NCBI GenBank assembly: GCA_038210185.1
Contig: JBBQWX010000054.1
Coordinates: 1-24,767 of the forward strand
Length of the DNA stretch: 24,767 nucleotides
Origin: Fodinibacter sp038210185
GTDB lineage: Bacteria; Actinomycetota; Actinomycetes; Actinomycetales; Dermatophilaceae
Direction: 5' to 3'
The notes beneath the pieces are model-generated. The model did not search any database and was not told the origin of the DNA. It was given only the letters and a program-made list of their open reading frames with translations. Both the position numbers and the translations under genes were made by a program. Shown here one piece after another: positions 14,594 through 23,769 of the stretch (its first letter is position 1; every line of letters begins with the position of its first letter).

Positions 14594-17500
14594 TCACGCG
14601 GGGGAGACGACGAGGATGAGGTCGCCGCCCTCGACCTGCTGGTGGTGGCCACCGATCGCGAGCCGTGCGACGGTGCCGCCGACCGGGGTGGTGATGTTCG
14701 CCTCCATCTTCATCGCCTCGATGGTGGCGACCACGTCGCCCGCCTCCACGGTGTCGCCCTCGGCGACCGACGGGGTGACCACGCCGGAGAAGGGGGCGGG
14801 CACCTGGCCGGCCTGGGCCGGGTCGGCCTTCTCGACCGACTTGACGTCGGCGGTGACCGAGCGGTCGCGCACCTGGATGGGGCGGAACTGGCCGTTGAGG
14901 GTGCACATGACGGTGCGCATCCCGTGGCGGTCGGGGTCCCCGATCGAGCTGATGCCGAGGAGCAGCCGCTTGCCGGCCTCGATCTCGGCCTCGTACTCGC
15001 CGCCCCGCTCCAGGCCGTGCAGGAACTCGATGGTGCCGAGCACCGACAGGTTGCCGAACCGGTCGCGGCTGTCCTCGAACTCCTTCGTGGGCCCGGGGAA
15101 GAGCAGCTGGTTCAGGGTGCGTTTCGGGTTGGTGCGCAGGGCGGCCTCCTGCTCCGCGGTGAGCTCGGTGACCCTCGGCTTGGCGTGCCGGCCCTGCAGC
15201 GCCTTGGTGCGGAACGGCTCGGGCCAGCCGCCGGGAGGGTCACCCAGCTCGCCCTCGAGGAAGCCGATCACGGAGTCGGGGATGTCGTAGCGGGTCGGGT
15301 TCTGCTCGAAGTCGGCCGGGTCTGCGCCGGCACCGACCAGGGCGAGGGCCAGGTCGCCCACGACCTTGGAGGACGGGGTCACCTTGACCAGGTTGCCGAG
15401 GATGCGGTTGGCCGCCGCGTACATGTTCTCGATGTCCTCGAAGCGGTCTCCGAGGCCGAGGGCGATCGCCTGCTAGCGCAGGTTCGACAGCTGGCCGCCG
15501 GGGATCTCGTGGAAGTAGACGCGCCCGGTGGGTGAGGCCAGACCCGACTCGAAGGGTGCATAGATGGTGCGCACGGCCTCCCAGTAGGGCTCGAGCGAGA
15601 AGACCTTGTCGATGTCGAGGCCGGTCTCGCGGTCGGTGCCGTCGGTGGCGGCGACCAGCGCCGACAGGCTCGGCTGGCTCGTCGTGCCGGACATCGAGGA
15701 GCAGGCGGCGTCGACTGCGTCCACGCCCGCGGCGATGGCGGCGAGGAGGGTGCCGATCTGGCCGCCGGCGGTGTCGTGGGTGTGCAGGTGCACCGGCAGG
15801 TCGAAGTTCTGGCGCAGGGCCGTGACGAGCCGGGTCGCCGCGGGGGCTCGCAGCAGGCCGGCCATGTCCTTGATGGCGAGCACGTGGGCACCGGTGTCGA
15901 CGATCTGCTCGGCCAGGCGCAGGTAGTAGTCGAGGGTGTAGAGCGTCTCGCGGGGGTCGAGCAGGTTGCCGGTGTAGCACAGCGCCACCTCGGCGACGGC
16001 GGTGCCGGTGTCGAGCACCGCCTCGACGGCCGGCCGCATCTGCGAGACGTCGTTGAGGGAGTCGAAGATCCGGAAGATGTCCAGGCCGGTGCGCGCCGCC
16101 TCGTGCACGAAGGCGTCGGTGACCTCGCTGGGGTAGGGCGTGTAACCGACGGTGTTGCGGCCACGCAGGAGCATCTGCAGCGGGACGTTGGGCATGGCCT
16201 CACGCAGCAGGGCCAGCCGCTCCCACGGGTCCTCGGACAGGAAGCGCAGCGCGACGTCGTAGGTCGCACCGCCCCAGGCCTCCATCGAGAGCAGCTGGGG
16301 GGTCAGGCGGGAGACGTGTCCGGCGACGTGGAGCAGGTCCCTGGTGCGCATCCGCGTGGCGAGCAGGCTCTGGTGGGCGTCGCGGAAGGTCGTGTCGGTG
16401 ACGGGCACGTCGGTGCGCCGGCGCAGCTGTCGGGCGAACTCGGCCGGGCCCACCCGCATCAGCAGGTCGCGGTTGCCCGGGGGCAGCGGGGCGTCGGTGT
16501 CGAGAGCCGGCAGCTTGGTGCGGGGCTTGAGAAAGGTCGTCGCCGGGCCGTGCGGCAGGTTGACGGTGACGTCGGCGAGGTAGGTGAGCAGCTTGGTGCC
16601 GCGGTCGCCGCCCATCCGGGCCTCGAGCAGCTCGGGCCGCTCGTCGATGAAGCTGGTCGTGGCCAGGCCGTTCTGGAACACCGGGTCGGCGAGCACCGCC
16701 TCGAGGAAGGGGATGTTCGTGGAGACGCCACGGATGCGGAACTCCGCCAGCGCCCGACGGGCCCGGCGCAGGGCCATCGGGAAGGTACGCCCGCGACAGG
16801 TGAGCTTGACGAGCATGGAGTCGAAGTGCGGGCTCACCTGGGCTCCGACGAAGACGGTGCCGCCGTCGAGGCGTACCCCGCCACCGCCGGCCGAGCGGTA
16901 GACCGTGATCTGCCCGGCATCCGGGCGGAACCCGTTGGCCGGGTCCTCGGTGGTGATCCGGCACTGCAGCGCGGCGCCGCGCACGTAGATGTCCGACTGG
17001 CGCATGCTGAGGTTCTGGAACGTCTCGCCCGCCGCGAGGCGAATCTGGGCCACGACGAGGTCGACGTCGGTGACCTCCTCGGTGACGGTGTGCTCCACCT
17101 GGATTCGAGGGTTCATCTCGATGAAGACGTAACGCCCGTCCTCGCCGAGGAGGAACTCGACCGTGCCGGCGTTGCGGTAGCCGATCGACTCGGCGAAGCG
17201 CACGGCATCCGCGCACATCTGCGCTCGGGTGTCGGGGTCGAGGTTCGGCGCCGGCGCGATCTCGACGACCTTCTGGTGGCGCCGCTGCACCGAGCAGTCG
17301 CGCTCGTACAGGTGCAGCACGTCGCCGGTGGAGTCGGCGAGCACCTGGACCTCGATGTGACGTGGGTTGACCACGGCCTGCTCGAGGTAGAGGGTCGGGT
17401 CGCCGAAGGCGGCGTCGGCCTCGCGCTGAGCTGCCTCGAGCGACTCACGAAGCGTCGAGGGGTCGTCCACGCGGCGCATGCCCCGACCGCCGCCACCCGA

Positions 17501-17980
17501 GACGGCCTTGACGAACACCGGGAAGCCGATGCCCTGGGCAGCGCCGGCGAGCTCGTCGAGGTCGGTGGTCGGCGGGGCGCTGTCGAGGGTCGGCAGGCCG
17601 GCTTCGCGTGCAGCGGTGATCGCCCGCGACTTGTTGCCGGCGAGGTGCAGGGCGGCTGCCGGGGGGCCGATGAACGTGATGCCGTTGGCCTCGCACGCCT
17701 CGGCGAGCAGCGGGTTCTCGGACAGGAAGCCGTAGCCGGGGTAGATCGCGTCGGCACCGCACTCGACGGCGACCCGCACGATGTTGTCGTGGTCGAGGTA
17801 GGCGCGGACCGGGTGGCCCTCCTCGCCGATCTGATAGGACTCGTCGGCCTTGAGCCGGTGCTCGGACTTGCGGTCCTCGTGCGGGAAGACGGCAACCGTC
17901 TTCGCGCCGAGCTCGGTGGCCGCGCGGAACGCCCGGACGGCGATCTCCCCACGGTTGGCGACGAGGATCTTGGCGAACAT
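14594..17980 (-). pseudogene. pyc: Pyruvate carboxylase interrupted by one in-frame amber codon
   Basis: Pyruvate carboxylase makes oxaloacetate from pyruvate, bicarbonate and ATP (anaplerosis). The ATG at 17980 (GGGAGG upstream) gives MFAKILVANRGEIAVRAFRA, the biotin carboxylase start. ATP-grasp and carboxylase motifs follow (EMNPRIQVEHTVTEEVTDVD), then the carboxyltransferase core (DTTFRDAHQSLLATR, near residue 545) and, at the end, the biotin carrier site IEAMKMEANITTPVGGTVAR. Codon 836 is TAG (plus strand CTA at 15473-15475) between GGQLSNLR and QAIALGLGDRF, where relatives have Gln. Without readthrough the last 292 residues, with the biotin lysine, would be missing. Counting the amber codon as one residue, the whole is 1128 residues, exactly the family length. 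No frame change is involved; a single C-to-T change (CAG to TAG) explains it. Confidence 0.93.
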
Positions 17981-18039
17981 GAGTGGGACCTCCCGGTCGA
18001 GGTGGGCACGTTCCCCGGCGGTGGAGCCGGTGCCGTGCA

Positions 18040-18045
18040 GCCTAG
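18040..18045 (-). promoter_or_regulatory. Putative -10 box of pyc
   Basis: TAGGCT on the minus strand, the same hexamer as at prfB, lies 60 bases before the pyc ATG at 17980, leaving room for the leader and the GGGAGG ribosome site. No convincing -35 is found. Confidence 0.33.
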
Positions 18046-18103
18046 TGAGGCGAAGCCGTCCCCGCCCCGTGCCGTCCACCCCCACGGCGCGCCCGGTCGT
18101 GAC

Positions 18104-18138
18104 CAATGGCCCTAACCCATACCAATTACGGGCCGTTG
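18104..18138. promoter_or_regulatory. Inverted repeat between pyc and the permease operon, candidate operator
   Basis: CAATGGCCC (18104-18112) and GGGCCGTTG (18130-18138) pair at 8 of 9 positions. ACCAAT also occurs twice, at 18102 and 18121, 19 bases apart. The dyad lies just before a TAGCAT -10-like hexamer (18143-18148) for the permease gene, where a repressor or activator would act. Confidence 0.35.
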
Positions 18139-18210
18139 CCCCTAGCATCGCCTCGTCGCACCACTTGACGCCGGTCACCCCCCAGGCCGGCCGGACCCAT
18201 GGGAGCAACC

Positions 18211-19863
18211 GTGGCAGTGCACCTGAACGACGATGAGAAGCAGCTCGCCGAGCTCGGCTACAAGCAGGAGCTGAACCGGAGCTGGTCCGGTTTCTCCAAC
18301 TTCGCGATCTCCTTCTCGATCATCTCCATCCTCGCCGGCTGCTTCACGACCTTCGGCCAGGCCTGGAACAACGGCGGCCCGATCGCCATCTCGATCGGCT
18401 GGCCGATCATCGCGGCCTTCATCCTCGTCATCGGGCTCTGCATGAGTGAGCTCGTGTCGGCCTACCCCACCTCCGGTGGCATCTACTGGTGGGCCAGCAA
18501 GCTCGGCGGCGCCAAGGCGGGCTACTACACCGGGTGGCTCAACCTGATCGGCCTGCTCGCGGTCGACGCGTCGGTCGCCTATGGCTGCGCCACGTTCTTC
18601 GACCTGTCGTTCAGCACGATGAGCGAGTCGTGGGCCGCGGGCTACAGCCTCCAGCGCGTGTTCTGGATGTTCCTCGTCGTGCTCGTGCTCACCGCGCTCG
18701 TCAACATCTTCGGCGGGCACCTGCTCGCGATGCTCAACAACATCTCGGTGTGGTGGCACGTTGCCGGCGCCGCGATCATCATCGCGATCCTGGTCTTCCT
18801 GCCCGAGAAGCACATGAGCGTCGCCGACGTGTTCACCATGCGGGTCAACAACAGCGGTGGGCTGGCCGGCGGTGAGACCGGCGGTCTGAGCTTCTGGTTC
18901 TACGTCCTGCCGCTCGGCTTCCTGCTCACGCAGTACACGATCACCGGTTTCGACGCCTCGGCCCACCTCTCCGAGGAGACCCACGACGCCGCCGACGGTG
19001 CCGCCAAGGGCATCTGGCGCTCGATCTTCTACTCCGCGATCGGTGGCTGGGTGCTCCTGCTCGCCTTCCTCTTCGCGGTGCAGGACGCGGATGCCGTGAC
19101 GGCCGGCGGCGGTGGTGTCGCCGTCATCTTCACCCAGGCACTCACCTCCGGCTGGGCCGGCACCGTGCTGCTCATCGCGAGCATCGGGCAGTTCTTCTGC
19201 ACGACGGCCTGCATGACGTCGACCAGCCGGATGCTGTTCGCGTTCAGCCGCGACGGTGCCGTGCCGTTCGCGTCGAAGTGGGCCACGCTCAACGCCAGCA
19301 AGGTCCCGGCGAACGCCGTGCTCATCTCCTCGGTCATCGCGGCGATCATCACGATTCCGGCCCTGGTCGAGGTGAACATCGGCACCGACGAGGCGCCGAT
19401 CATCGTTCCGACGGCGTTCTACGCGGTCGTCTCGGTCGCGGTCATCGGTCTCTACCTGGCCTTCGCCATACCGATCTACCTGCGCTGGAAGGCCGGCGAC
19501 TCCTTCAAGCAGGGCTCGTGGAACCTCGGGAACAAGTGGCGCTGGATGGCGCCGATCGCCGTTGCGGAGATCGCGGTCATCTCGGTCTACTTCATCCTCC
19601 CGTTCACCCCGGCGGCGAACCCGCTCAACGACGACTTCAGCTGGAAGTACGTCAACTACGCGCCGATCCTCACCGGTGGCACCCTTCTCGCGCTCTGGAT
19701 CGGTTGGCACCTGTCGGCCAAGAAGTGGTTCACCGGTCCGAAGACGACGATCGACCTTCCCGAAGGTGTCACCGCGGCGGACGAGATCGAGATGGAGCAC
19801 CACGGCAAGACCGCGCACGGCGACAAGCCGCACGACTGGAAGCCGGGCGACCCGCTCTCCTGA
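18211..19863 (+). CDS. APC-superfamily amino acid/amine permease
   Basis: A 550-residue secondary transporter with about 12-13 membrane helices. Soon after the start, AELGYKQELNRSWSGFSNFA is the typical N-terminal motif of the amino acid-choline-transporter (ACT)/BAT1-like branch of the APC superfamily, followed by SIISILAGCFTTFGQAWNNG and SELVSAYPTSGGIYWWA, which forms the substrate-gate region of helices 1-3. ITGFDASAHLSEETHDAADG corresponds to the helix 6-7 loop of the same branch. It probably imports an amino acid, polyamine or choline-like amine. I chose the GTG at 18211 because GGGAGC lies just upstream; ATG 18199 has no ribosome site. The end is followed directly by the kinase gene. 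The polar C-terminal tail (about 40 residues) is cytosolic. Confidence 0.82.
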   Translation: MAVHLNDDEKQLAELGYKQELNRSWSGFSNFAISFSIISILAGCFTTFGQAWNNGGPIAISIGWPIIAAFILVIGLCMSELVSAYPTSGGIYWWASKLGGAKAGYYTGWLNLIGLLAVDASVAYGCATFFDLSFSTMSESWAAGYSLQRVFWMFLVVLVLTALVNIFGGHLLAMLNNISVWWHVAGAAIIIAILVFLPEKHMSVADVFTMRVNNSGGLAGGETGGLSFWFYVLPLGFLLTQYTITGFDASAHLSEETHDAADGAAKGIWRSIFYSAIGGWVLLLAFLFAVQDADAVTAGGGGVAVIFTQALTSGWAGTVLLIASIGQFFCTTACMTSTSRMLFAFSRDGAVPFASKWATLNASKVPANAVLISSVIAAIITIPALVEVNIGTDEAPIIVPTAFYAVVSVAVIGLYLAFAIPIYLRWKAGDSFKQGSWNLGNKWRWMAPIAVAEIAVISVYFILPFTPAANPLNDDFSWKYVNYAPILTGGTLLALWIGWHLSAKKWFTGPKTTIDLPEGVTAADEIEMEHHGKTAHGDKPHDWKPGDPLS

Positions 19864-19874
19864 GCGGCGCGGCG

Positions 19875-20774
19875 GTGCGAGACCTCGAGCAGCTCCTCGA
19901 CGGCATCCCCGTCCTCACCGGGCAGGGGCGTCAGGTGACGCCCCTGCCCGGCGGCCTCACCAACACCAACTACCGGGTGCGCACCGACGGCGGGATCGAC
20001 GTCGTCGTGCGGGTCTCGGCGCCGGAGACCGGTCTGCTCGGGGTCGACCGGCACGCGGAGCACGTGAACACCCTGGCCGCCGCAGCGGCCGGGGTGGGTG
20101 CCCCCGTCGTCGACTACCTCGAGGGCCAGGGCGTGATGGTCGTCGGCTTCCTCCCCGGTCGCACCTGGATCGACACCGACGTCGCGGGGAACCTGCCCAG
20201 GCTCGCCGATGCGCTGAACCGGCTGCACGCCGGGCCGGCCTTCCTCGGCCGCTTCGACATGTTCGCGCTGCGCCGGCAGTACCTCGACATCGTGCGTGAG
20301 CACGGGTTCCGGATGCCGGCCGGCTACACCGCGCTCGAACCGTACGCCGAGCGGGTCGAGCGGGTCCTCGGGCTCGCCCCCGAGGCGCTCGTGCCGTGCC
20401 ACAACGACCTGCTGGCCGCCAACGTGCTCGACGACGGCGGCGACCTGCGGATCATCGACTACGAGTACTCGGGCATGAACGAGCCGTCGTTCGAGCTCGG
20501 CGACATCATCGCGGAGGCGGCCCTCAGCGAAGACGCCCTCGCCGAGCTCTGTGCGGCCTACTACGGTCGGCACGACGACGCGCTCGTCGCCCGGGCAGAG
20601 CTGTGGGGATGGATGGCACGCTACGGATGGGTGCTCTGGGGGATGATCCAGGACGGCACCAGCAGAATCGAGTTCGACTTCTGGGCGTGGTCGATGGTCA
20701 AGATGGAGCCGGCGGAGCGCCTGGCCGCCGGCCCGCGCTTCGGCGAGCTGCTCGCTCGAGCGGCGGCCCGATGA
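19875..20774 (+). CDS. Choline/ethanolamine-kinase-like phosphotransferase
   Basis: A 299-residue kinase-fold protein. The N lobe has PLPGGLTNTNYRVRTDG (the Gly-rich and Asn segment of choline kinases). The catalytic loop is CHNDLLAANVL, which gives the Brenner motif H-x-D-x4-N, and the metal-binding segment is IIDYEYSGMNEPSFELGDI. Y-E-Y-S-G-M-N is typical of choline/ethanolamine and LicA-like kinases rather than aminoglycoside kinases. It starts at GTG 19875, 11 bases after the permease stop, with only a weak ribosome site, and its stop overlaps the next ATG (ATGA). The substrate is not readable from sequence. Given the neighbours, an amino alcohol such as choline, ethanolamine or an N-methylated relative is likely. 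A CTG at 19860 is an alternative start. Confidence 0.78.
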   Translation: MRDLEQLLDGIPVLTGQGRQVTPLPGGLTNTNYRVRTDGGIDVVVRVSAPETGLLGVDRHAEHVNTLAAAAAGVGAPVVDYLEGQGVMVVGFLPGRTWIDTDVAGNLPRLADALNRLHAGPAFLGRFDMFALRRQYLDIVREHGFRMPAGYTALEPYAERVERVLGLAPEALVPCHNDLLAANVLDDGGDLRIIDYEYSGMNEPSFELGDIIAEAALSEDALAELCAAYYGRHDDALVARAELWGWMARYGWVLWGMIQDGTSRIEFDFWAWSMVKMEPAERLAAGPRFGELLARAAAR

Positions 20775-23269
20775 CGAGCGGGGCCACCGTGCCCCTGCCG
20801 AGCCGGGCGCGAGTCGTCGTCGTGGGGGGCGGCATCGTCGGTGCGTCCACCGCCTACCACCTGGCCCACCTCGGCGTGACCGACGTGCTGCTGCTGGAGC
20901 AGGGCACGCTGTCCTGCGGAACCACCTGGCACGCAGCCGGGCTGGTGGGTCTGCTGCGGGCGAGCGAGAGCGGAACCCGCTTGGTGCAGTACTCGGCTGA
21001 GCTCTACCAGCGGCTCGAGGCCGAGACGGGCCTGGCCACCGGGTACCGCTCCAGCGGGGGTCTCATCGTCGCCCGCACCGAGGACCGGATGACGGCGCTT
21101 CGACGAACCGCCGCCACCGCTGCCGCCTACGACCTCGACTGCGAGCTGCTGACCCCGGCGCAGGCGGGCGAGCGCTACCCGCTGCTGCGAACCGACGACC
21201 TCGCCGGTGCGATCTGGCTGCCTGGCGACGGCACGGCCAACCCCACCGACGTCACCCAGGCACTGGCCAAGGGCGCTCGCCAGCTCGCCGTCACGGTGCG
21301 GGAGCGGTCGCGGGTCACCGGCTTCGCCGTCGTGGCCGACCCTTCCGCTCCCGGAGGCCGCCGGGTTCGGGGAGTGCGCACCGACTCGGGCGACGTCGAG
21401 TGCGAGGTCGTGGTCAACTGCGCCGGCCAGTGGGCCAACGCCGTCGGGGCCTTGGCGGGGGTCGCGGTGCCGCTGCACTCGGCGGAGCACTTCTACGTGG
21501 TCACCGACCAGATCGACGAGGTGCACCGTGACCTGCCGATCCTGCGCGACCCCGACGGCTGGACCTACGTCAAGGAGGAGGTGGGCGGCCTCGTGGTCGG
21601 CGGTTTCGAGCCGGAGGCCAAGCCGTGGGTCTCGCCGGAGGAGATCCCCTACCCGTTCGAGTTCCAGCTGCTCGACGAGGACTGGGAGCACTTCTCGGTG
21701 CTGATGGAGAGTGCGCTGCACCGTCTTCCGGTGCTGGAGCGCACCGGCATCCGCACGTTCTACAACGGGCCCGAGAGCTTTACCCCCGACAACCAGTTCA
21801 TCCTCGGCGAGTCACCCGACGTCGCCGGCTTCTTCGTGGGGGCCGGGTTCAACTCGGTGGGCATCGCGTCGGCCGGTGGGGCCGGGCGGGCGCTGGCAGC
21901 GTGGGTCGTGTCCGGAGAGCCGCAGGAGGACCTGGCCCTGGTCGACATCCGTCGGTTCGCGCCGTTCCACGCAAGCACGCCGTGGCTGCGGGAACGGGTG
22001 TCGGAGGTGCTCGGGCTGCACTACGCGGTGCCGTGGCCGAACCGTGAGCTCGACTCGGCGCGGCCGTTCCGCTGCTCGCCCGTGCACGACCGGCTGGCGG
22101 CCGCGGGTGCGTGGTTCGGGTCGAAGATGGGCTGGGAGCGCCCGAACTATGTTGCCCCGCAGGGCATCGCGCCTACTGAACACGCCGCGACCTACGGCTG
22201 GGGGCGGCAGCCCTGGCACGACTGGGTCGACGAGGAGCAGCGCGCCACCCGACGGGCTGTTGCACTGTTCGACCAGACCTCGTTCGGCAAGCTGCGCGTG
22301 CACGGCCCCGACGCGCTGAAGCTGCTGCACCTCACCTGCACCGCCGACGTCGACCAGCCGGTCGGTGCCGCGGTCTACACCGGCATCCTCAACGTGCGCG
22401 GCGGCTACGAGGCGGACGTGACCGTGACCCGGGTGTCTGACGACGAGTGGCTGCTCGTCACCAGCGCCGCGTCACCGGTGCGTGATGCCGACTGGCTGCG
22501 GCGGCACGTCGCCCCCGGCTGGCGGGTGGCGGTCGAGGACGTCACCACGGCGCACGCCGTGTTCGGGCTGATGGGTCCGAATTCACGCGCGCTGCTGGGC
22601 CGGCTCACCGGTGCCGACCTCGACGGCGACGCCTTCGCGTTCGCGACCAGCCGCGTGCTCGACCTCGGTCCGGCCCGGGTGCGGGCGACCCGGATGACCT
22701 ACGTCGGCGAGCTGGGCTGGGAGCTGACCGTGCCGAGCGAGCTCGCCACGGGCGTGTGGGACCGGCTCGTCGCCGAGGGCGCCGACCACGGCCTGCGCCT
22801 GGCCGGCTACTACGCCATCAACGCCCTGCGGCTCGACAAGGGCTACCGTGCGTTCGGCCCGGAGCTCGGCCCGGACCGCACCCCGGTCGAGGCCGGCCTG
22901 ACCTTCACCTGTGACCTGTCCGGGGACCGCCCGTTCGTGGGTCGGGAGGCGGTCGAGCGTCAGCGAGCCGAGGGGCCCCGGCGGCGGCTCGCGTCGTTCG
23001 TCGTCGACGACCCCGCCGCCGTGCTCTGGGGCGGCGAGCTGCTGCTGCGAGACGGCCACCCGGTCGGACAGGTGACCAGCGCAGCGCCCAGCGCGACCCT
23101 CGGGGCCACCGTCGGACTCACCTGGGTGTGGCAGCCGGACGGTTCGCCGGTGCCCCGCGACGTGCTGGGCGCCGGAGGGTACGAGGTCGACGTCGCCGGC
23201 ACCCGGCATCCGGTGCGGCTGTCGGCCCGCGCCCCGCACGACCCCGCGAACTCCCACCTTCGCGCGTGA
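20771..23269 (+). CDS. FAD-dependent dimethylglycine/sarcosine dehydrogenase-like protein with GcvT domain
   Basis: An 832-residue two-part flavoprotein. Residues ~12-390 form a DAO-type FAD domain with the nucleotide motif VVVVGGGIVGASTAYHL and CGTTWHAAGL. In the family the His of that last motif (H54 here) carries covalently bound FAD. A middle FAO_M-like link follows (~395-450), then a GcvT/aminomethyltransferase folate domain (~455-715, with LFDQTSFGKLRVHGPDAL and RMTYVGELGWELTVPSE) and its C-terminal barrel (~725-815). This is the plan of dimethylglycine and sarcosine dehydrogenases, which remove an N-methyl group and pass it to tetrahydrofolate. The real substrate is inferred only. It is translated by ATGA overlap from the kinase gene and lies in one operon with the permease. 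Confidence 0.85.
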   Translation: MTSGATVPLPSRARVVVVGGGIVGASTAYHLAHLGVTDVLLLEQGTLSCGTTWHAAGLVGLLRASESGTRLVQYSAELYQRLEAETGLATGYRSSGGLIVARTEDRMTALRRTAATAAAYDLDCELLTPAQAGERYPLLRTDDLAGAIWLPGDGTANPTDVTQALAKGARQLAVTVRERSRVTGFAVVADPSAPGGRRVRGVRTDSGDVECEVVVNCAGQWANAVGALAGVAVPLHSAEHFYVVTDQIDEVHRDLPILRDPDGWTYVKEEVGGLVVGGFEPEAKPWVSPEEIPYPFEFQLLDEDWEHFSVLMESALHRLPVLERTGIRTFYNGPESFTPDNQFILGESPDVAGFFVGAGFNSVGIASAGGAGRALAAWVVSGEPQEDLALVDIRRFAPFHASTPWLRERVSEVLGLHYAVPWPNRELDSARPFRCSPVHDRLAAAGAWFGSKMGWERPNYVAPQGIAPTEHAATYGWGRQPWHDWVDEEQRATRRAVALFDQTSFGKLRVHGPDALKLLHLTCTADVDQPVGAAVYTGILNVRGGYEADVTVTRVSDDEWLLVTSAASPVRDADWLRRHVAPGWRVAVEDVTTAHAVFGLMGPNSRALLGRLTGADLDGDAFAFATSRVLDLGPARVRATRMTYVGELGWELTVPSELATGVWDRLVAEGADHGLRLAGYYAINALRLDKGYRAFGPELGPDRTPVEAGLTFTCDLSGDRPFVGREAVERQRAEGPRRRLASFVVDDPAAVLWGGELLLRDGHPVGQVTSAAPSATLGATVGLTWVWQPDGSPVPRDVLGAGGYEVDVAGTRHPVRLSARAPHDPANSHLRA

Positions 23270-23301
23270 AGCCCCCACGCGGCCGGCAGCGCCGCGCTGC
23301 C
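23263..23301 (+). terminator. Two short hairpins ending the permease operon
   Basis: CGCGTG/CACGCG (23263-23268 with 23276-23281), overlapping the stop codon, is followed by GGCAGC/GCTGCC (23285-23290 with 23296-23301). Two adjacent GC stems right after the last gene suggest a terminator, without a T-run. Confidence 0.4.
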
Positions 23302-23336
23302 CGGGAATCGGTTAGGGCGGTGGCCCGTTGCACAGG

Positions 23337-23342
23337 CATACT
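23337..23342 (+). promoter_or_regulatory. Possible -10 box of ssrA
   Basis: CATACT, one mismatch from TATACT, lies 91 bases before the mature tmRNA end. TTAGGG about 19 bases upstream is a weak -35. The transcript would then need 5' processing to give the mature tmRNA, as is usual. Confidence 0.28.
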
Positions 23343-23353
23343 GGTTCTGACCC

Positions 23354-23389
23354 CGGACGAGGCGCAGGCCGCGGACGAGGCGCAGGCCG
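23354..23389 (+). repeat. Two tandem 18-bp repeats upstream of ssrA
   Basis: CGGACGAGGCGCAGGCCG occurs twice in direct succession (23354-23371 and 23372-23389), followed by the first three bases of a third copy. It lies in the ssrA precursor leader, downstream of the candidate promoter. No gene is apparent here. Confidence 0.75.
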
Positions 23390-23527
23390 CGGCCGGAGGA
23401 CAACTGAACAGCGTGGGAGTGAGCCCCCTCAGGGGGGTGATCGGTTTCGACATTGGTCGGTTGGCCATGGGGAAGCGGGTCGAGGACGCACGGTTATCTC
23501 GTAAACGACCCGTGCAAACCAACAGGT

Positions 23528-23566
23528 GCCGATTCCAAGCGCACCGACTTCGCCCTTGCTGCCTGA
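23528..23566 (+). other. ssrA: tmRNA tag-peptide reading frame
   Basis: GCC to TGA encodes the 12-residue degradation tag ADSKRTDFALAA. The frame is chosen because it ends in A-L-A-A before a stop, as in other actinobacterial tags. In tmRNA the first tag Ala comes from the charged tmRNA itself and the rest is read after the resume point, so the exact resume codon (GCC 23528 is my choice) may differ by one residue. Confidence 0.8.
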
Positions 23567-23769
23567 GTAGCGAGCCCGAAGTCCGTTGGCCTGAGCGCGA
23601 CCTCGGCTCAGTAACCAGCGTCATCTAGAGGTCTTGCTGCGTCGTCATGTCGGGGGACGGCGCGGGACTCTTACTCGACTGGGCCCGTCAGCGGACGTGT
23701 GCGCGCGAGCGCTGGGGCCGAGAAAATCCTTAGCGCACTGCACCCGGAGAAGCCCTGGTGTTCCGTCAG

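Noticed and set aside
15776..18115. A 779-codon open frame on the plus strand opposite pyc
   Set aside because: It is a shadow of pyruvate carboxylase with low-complexity Val/Gly/Arg/His composition and no ribosome site or recognisable domain.
18175..19833. A 552-codon minus-strand frame opposite the permease
   Set aside because: Very charged and repetitive, antisense to a clear transporter gene; a composition effect.
23128..23628. A 166-codon plus frame across the end of the flavoprotein gene and into ssrA
   Set aside because: It overlaps a certain protein gene and the tmRNA; no ribosome site or family.
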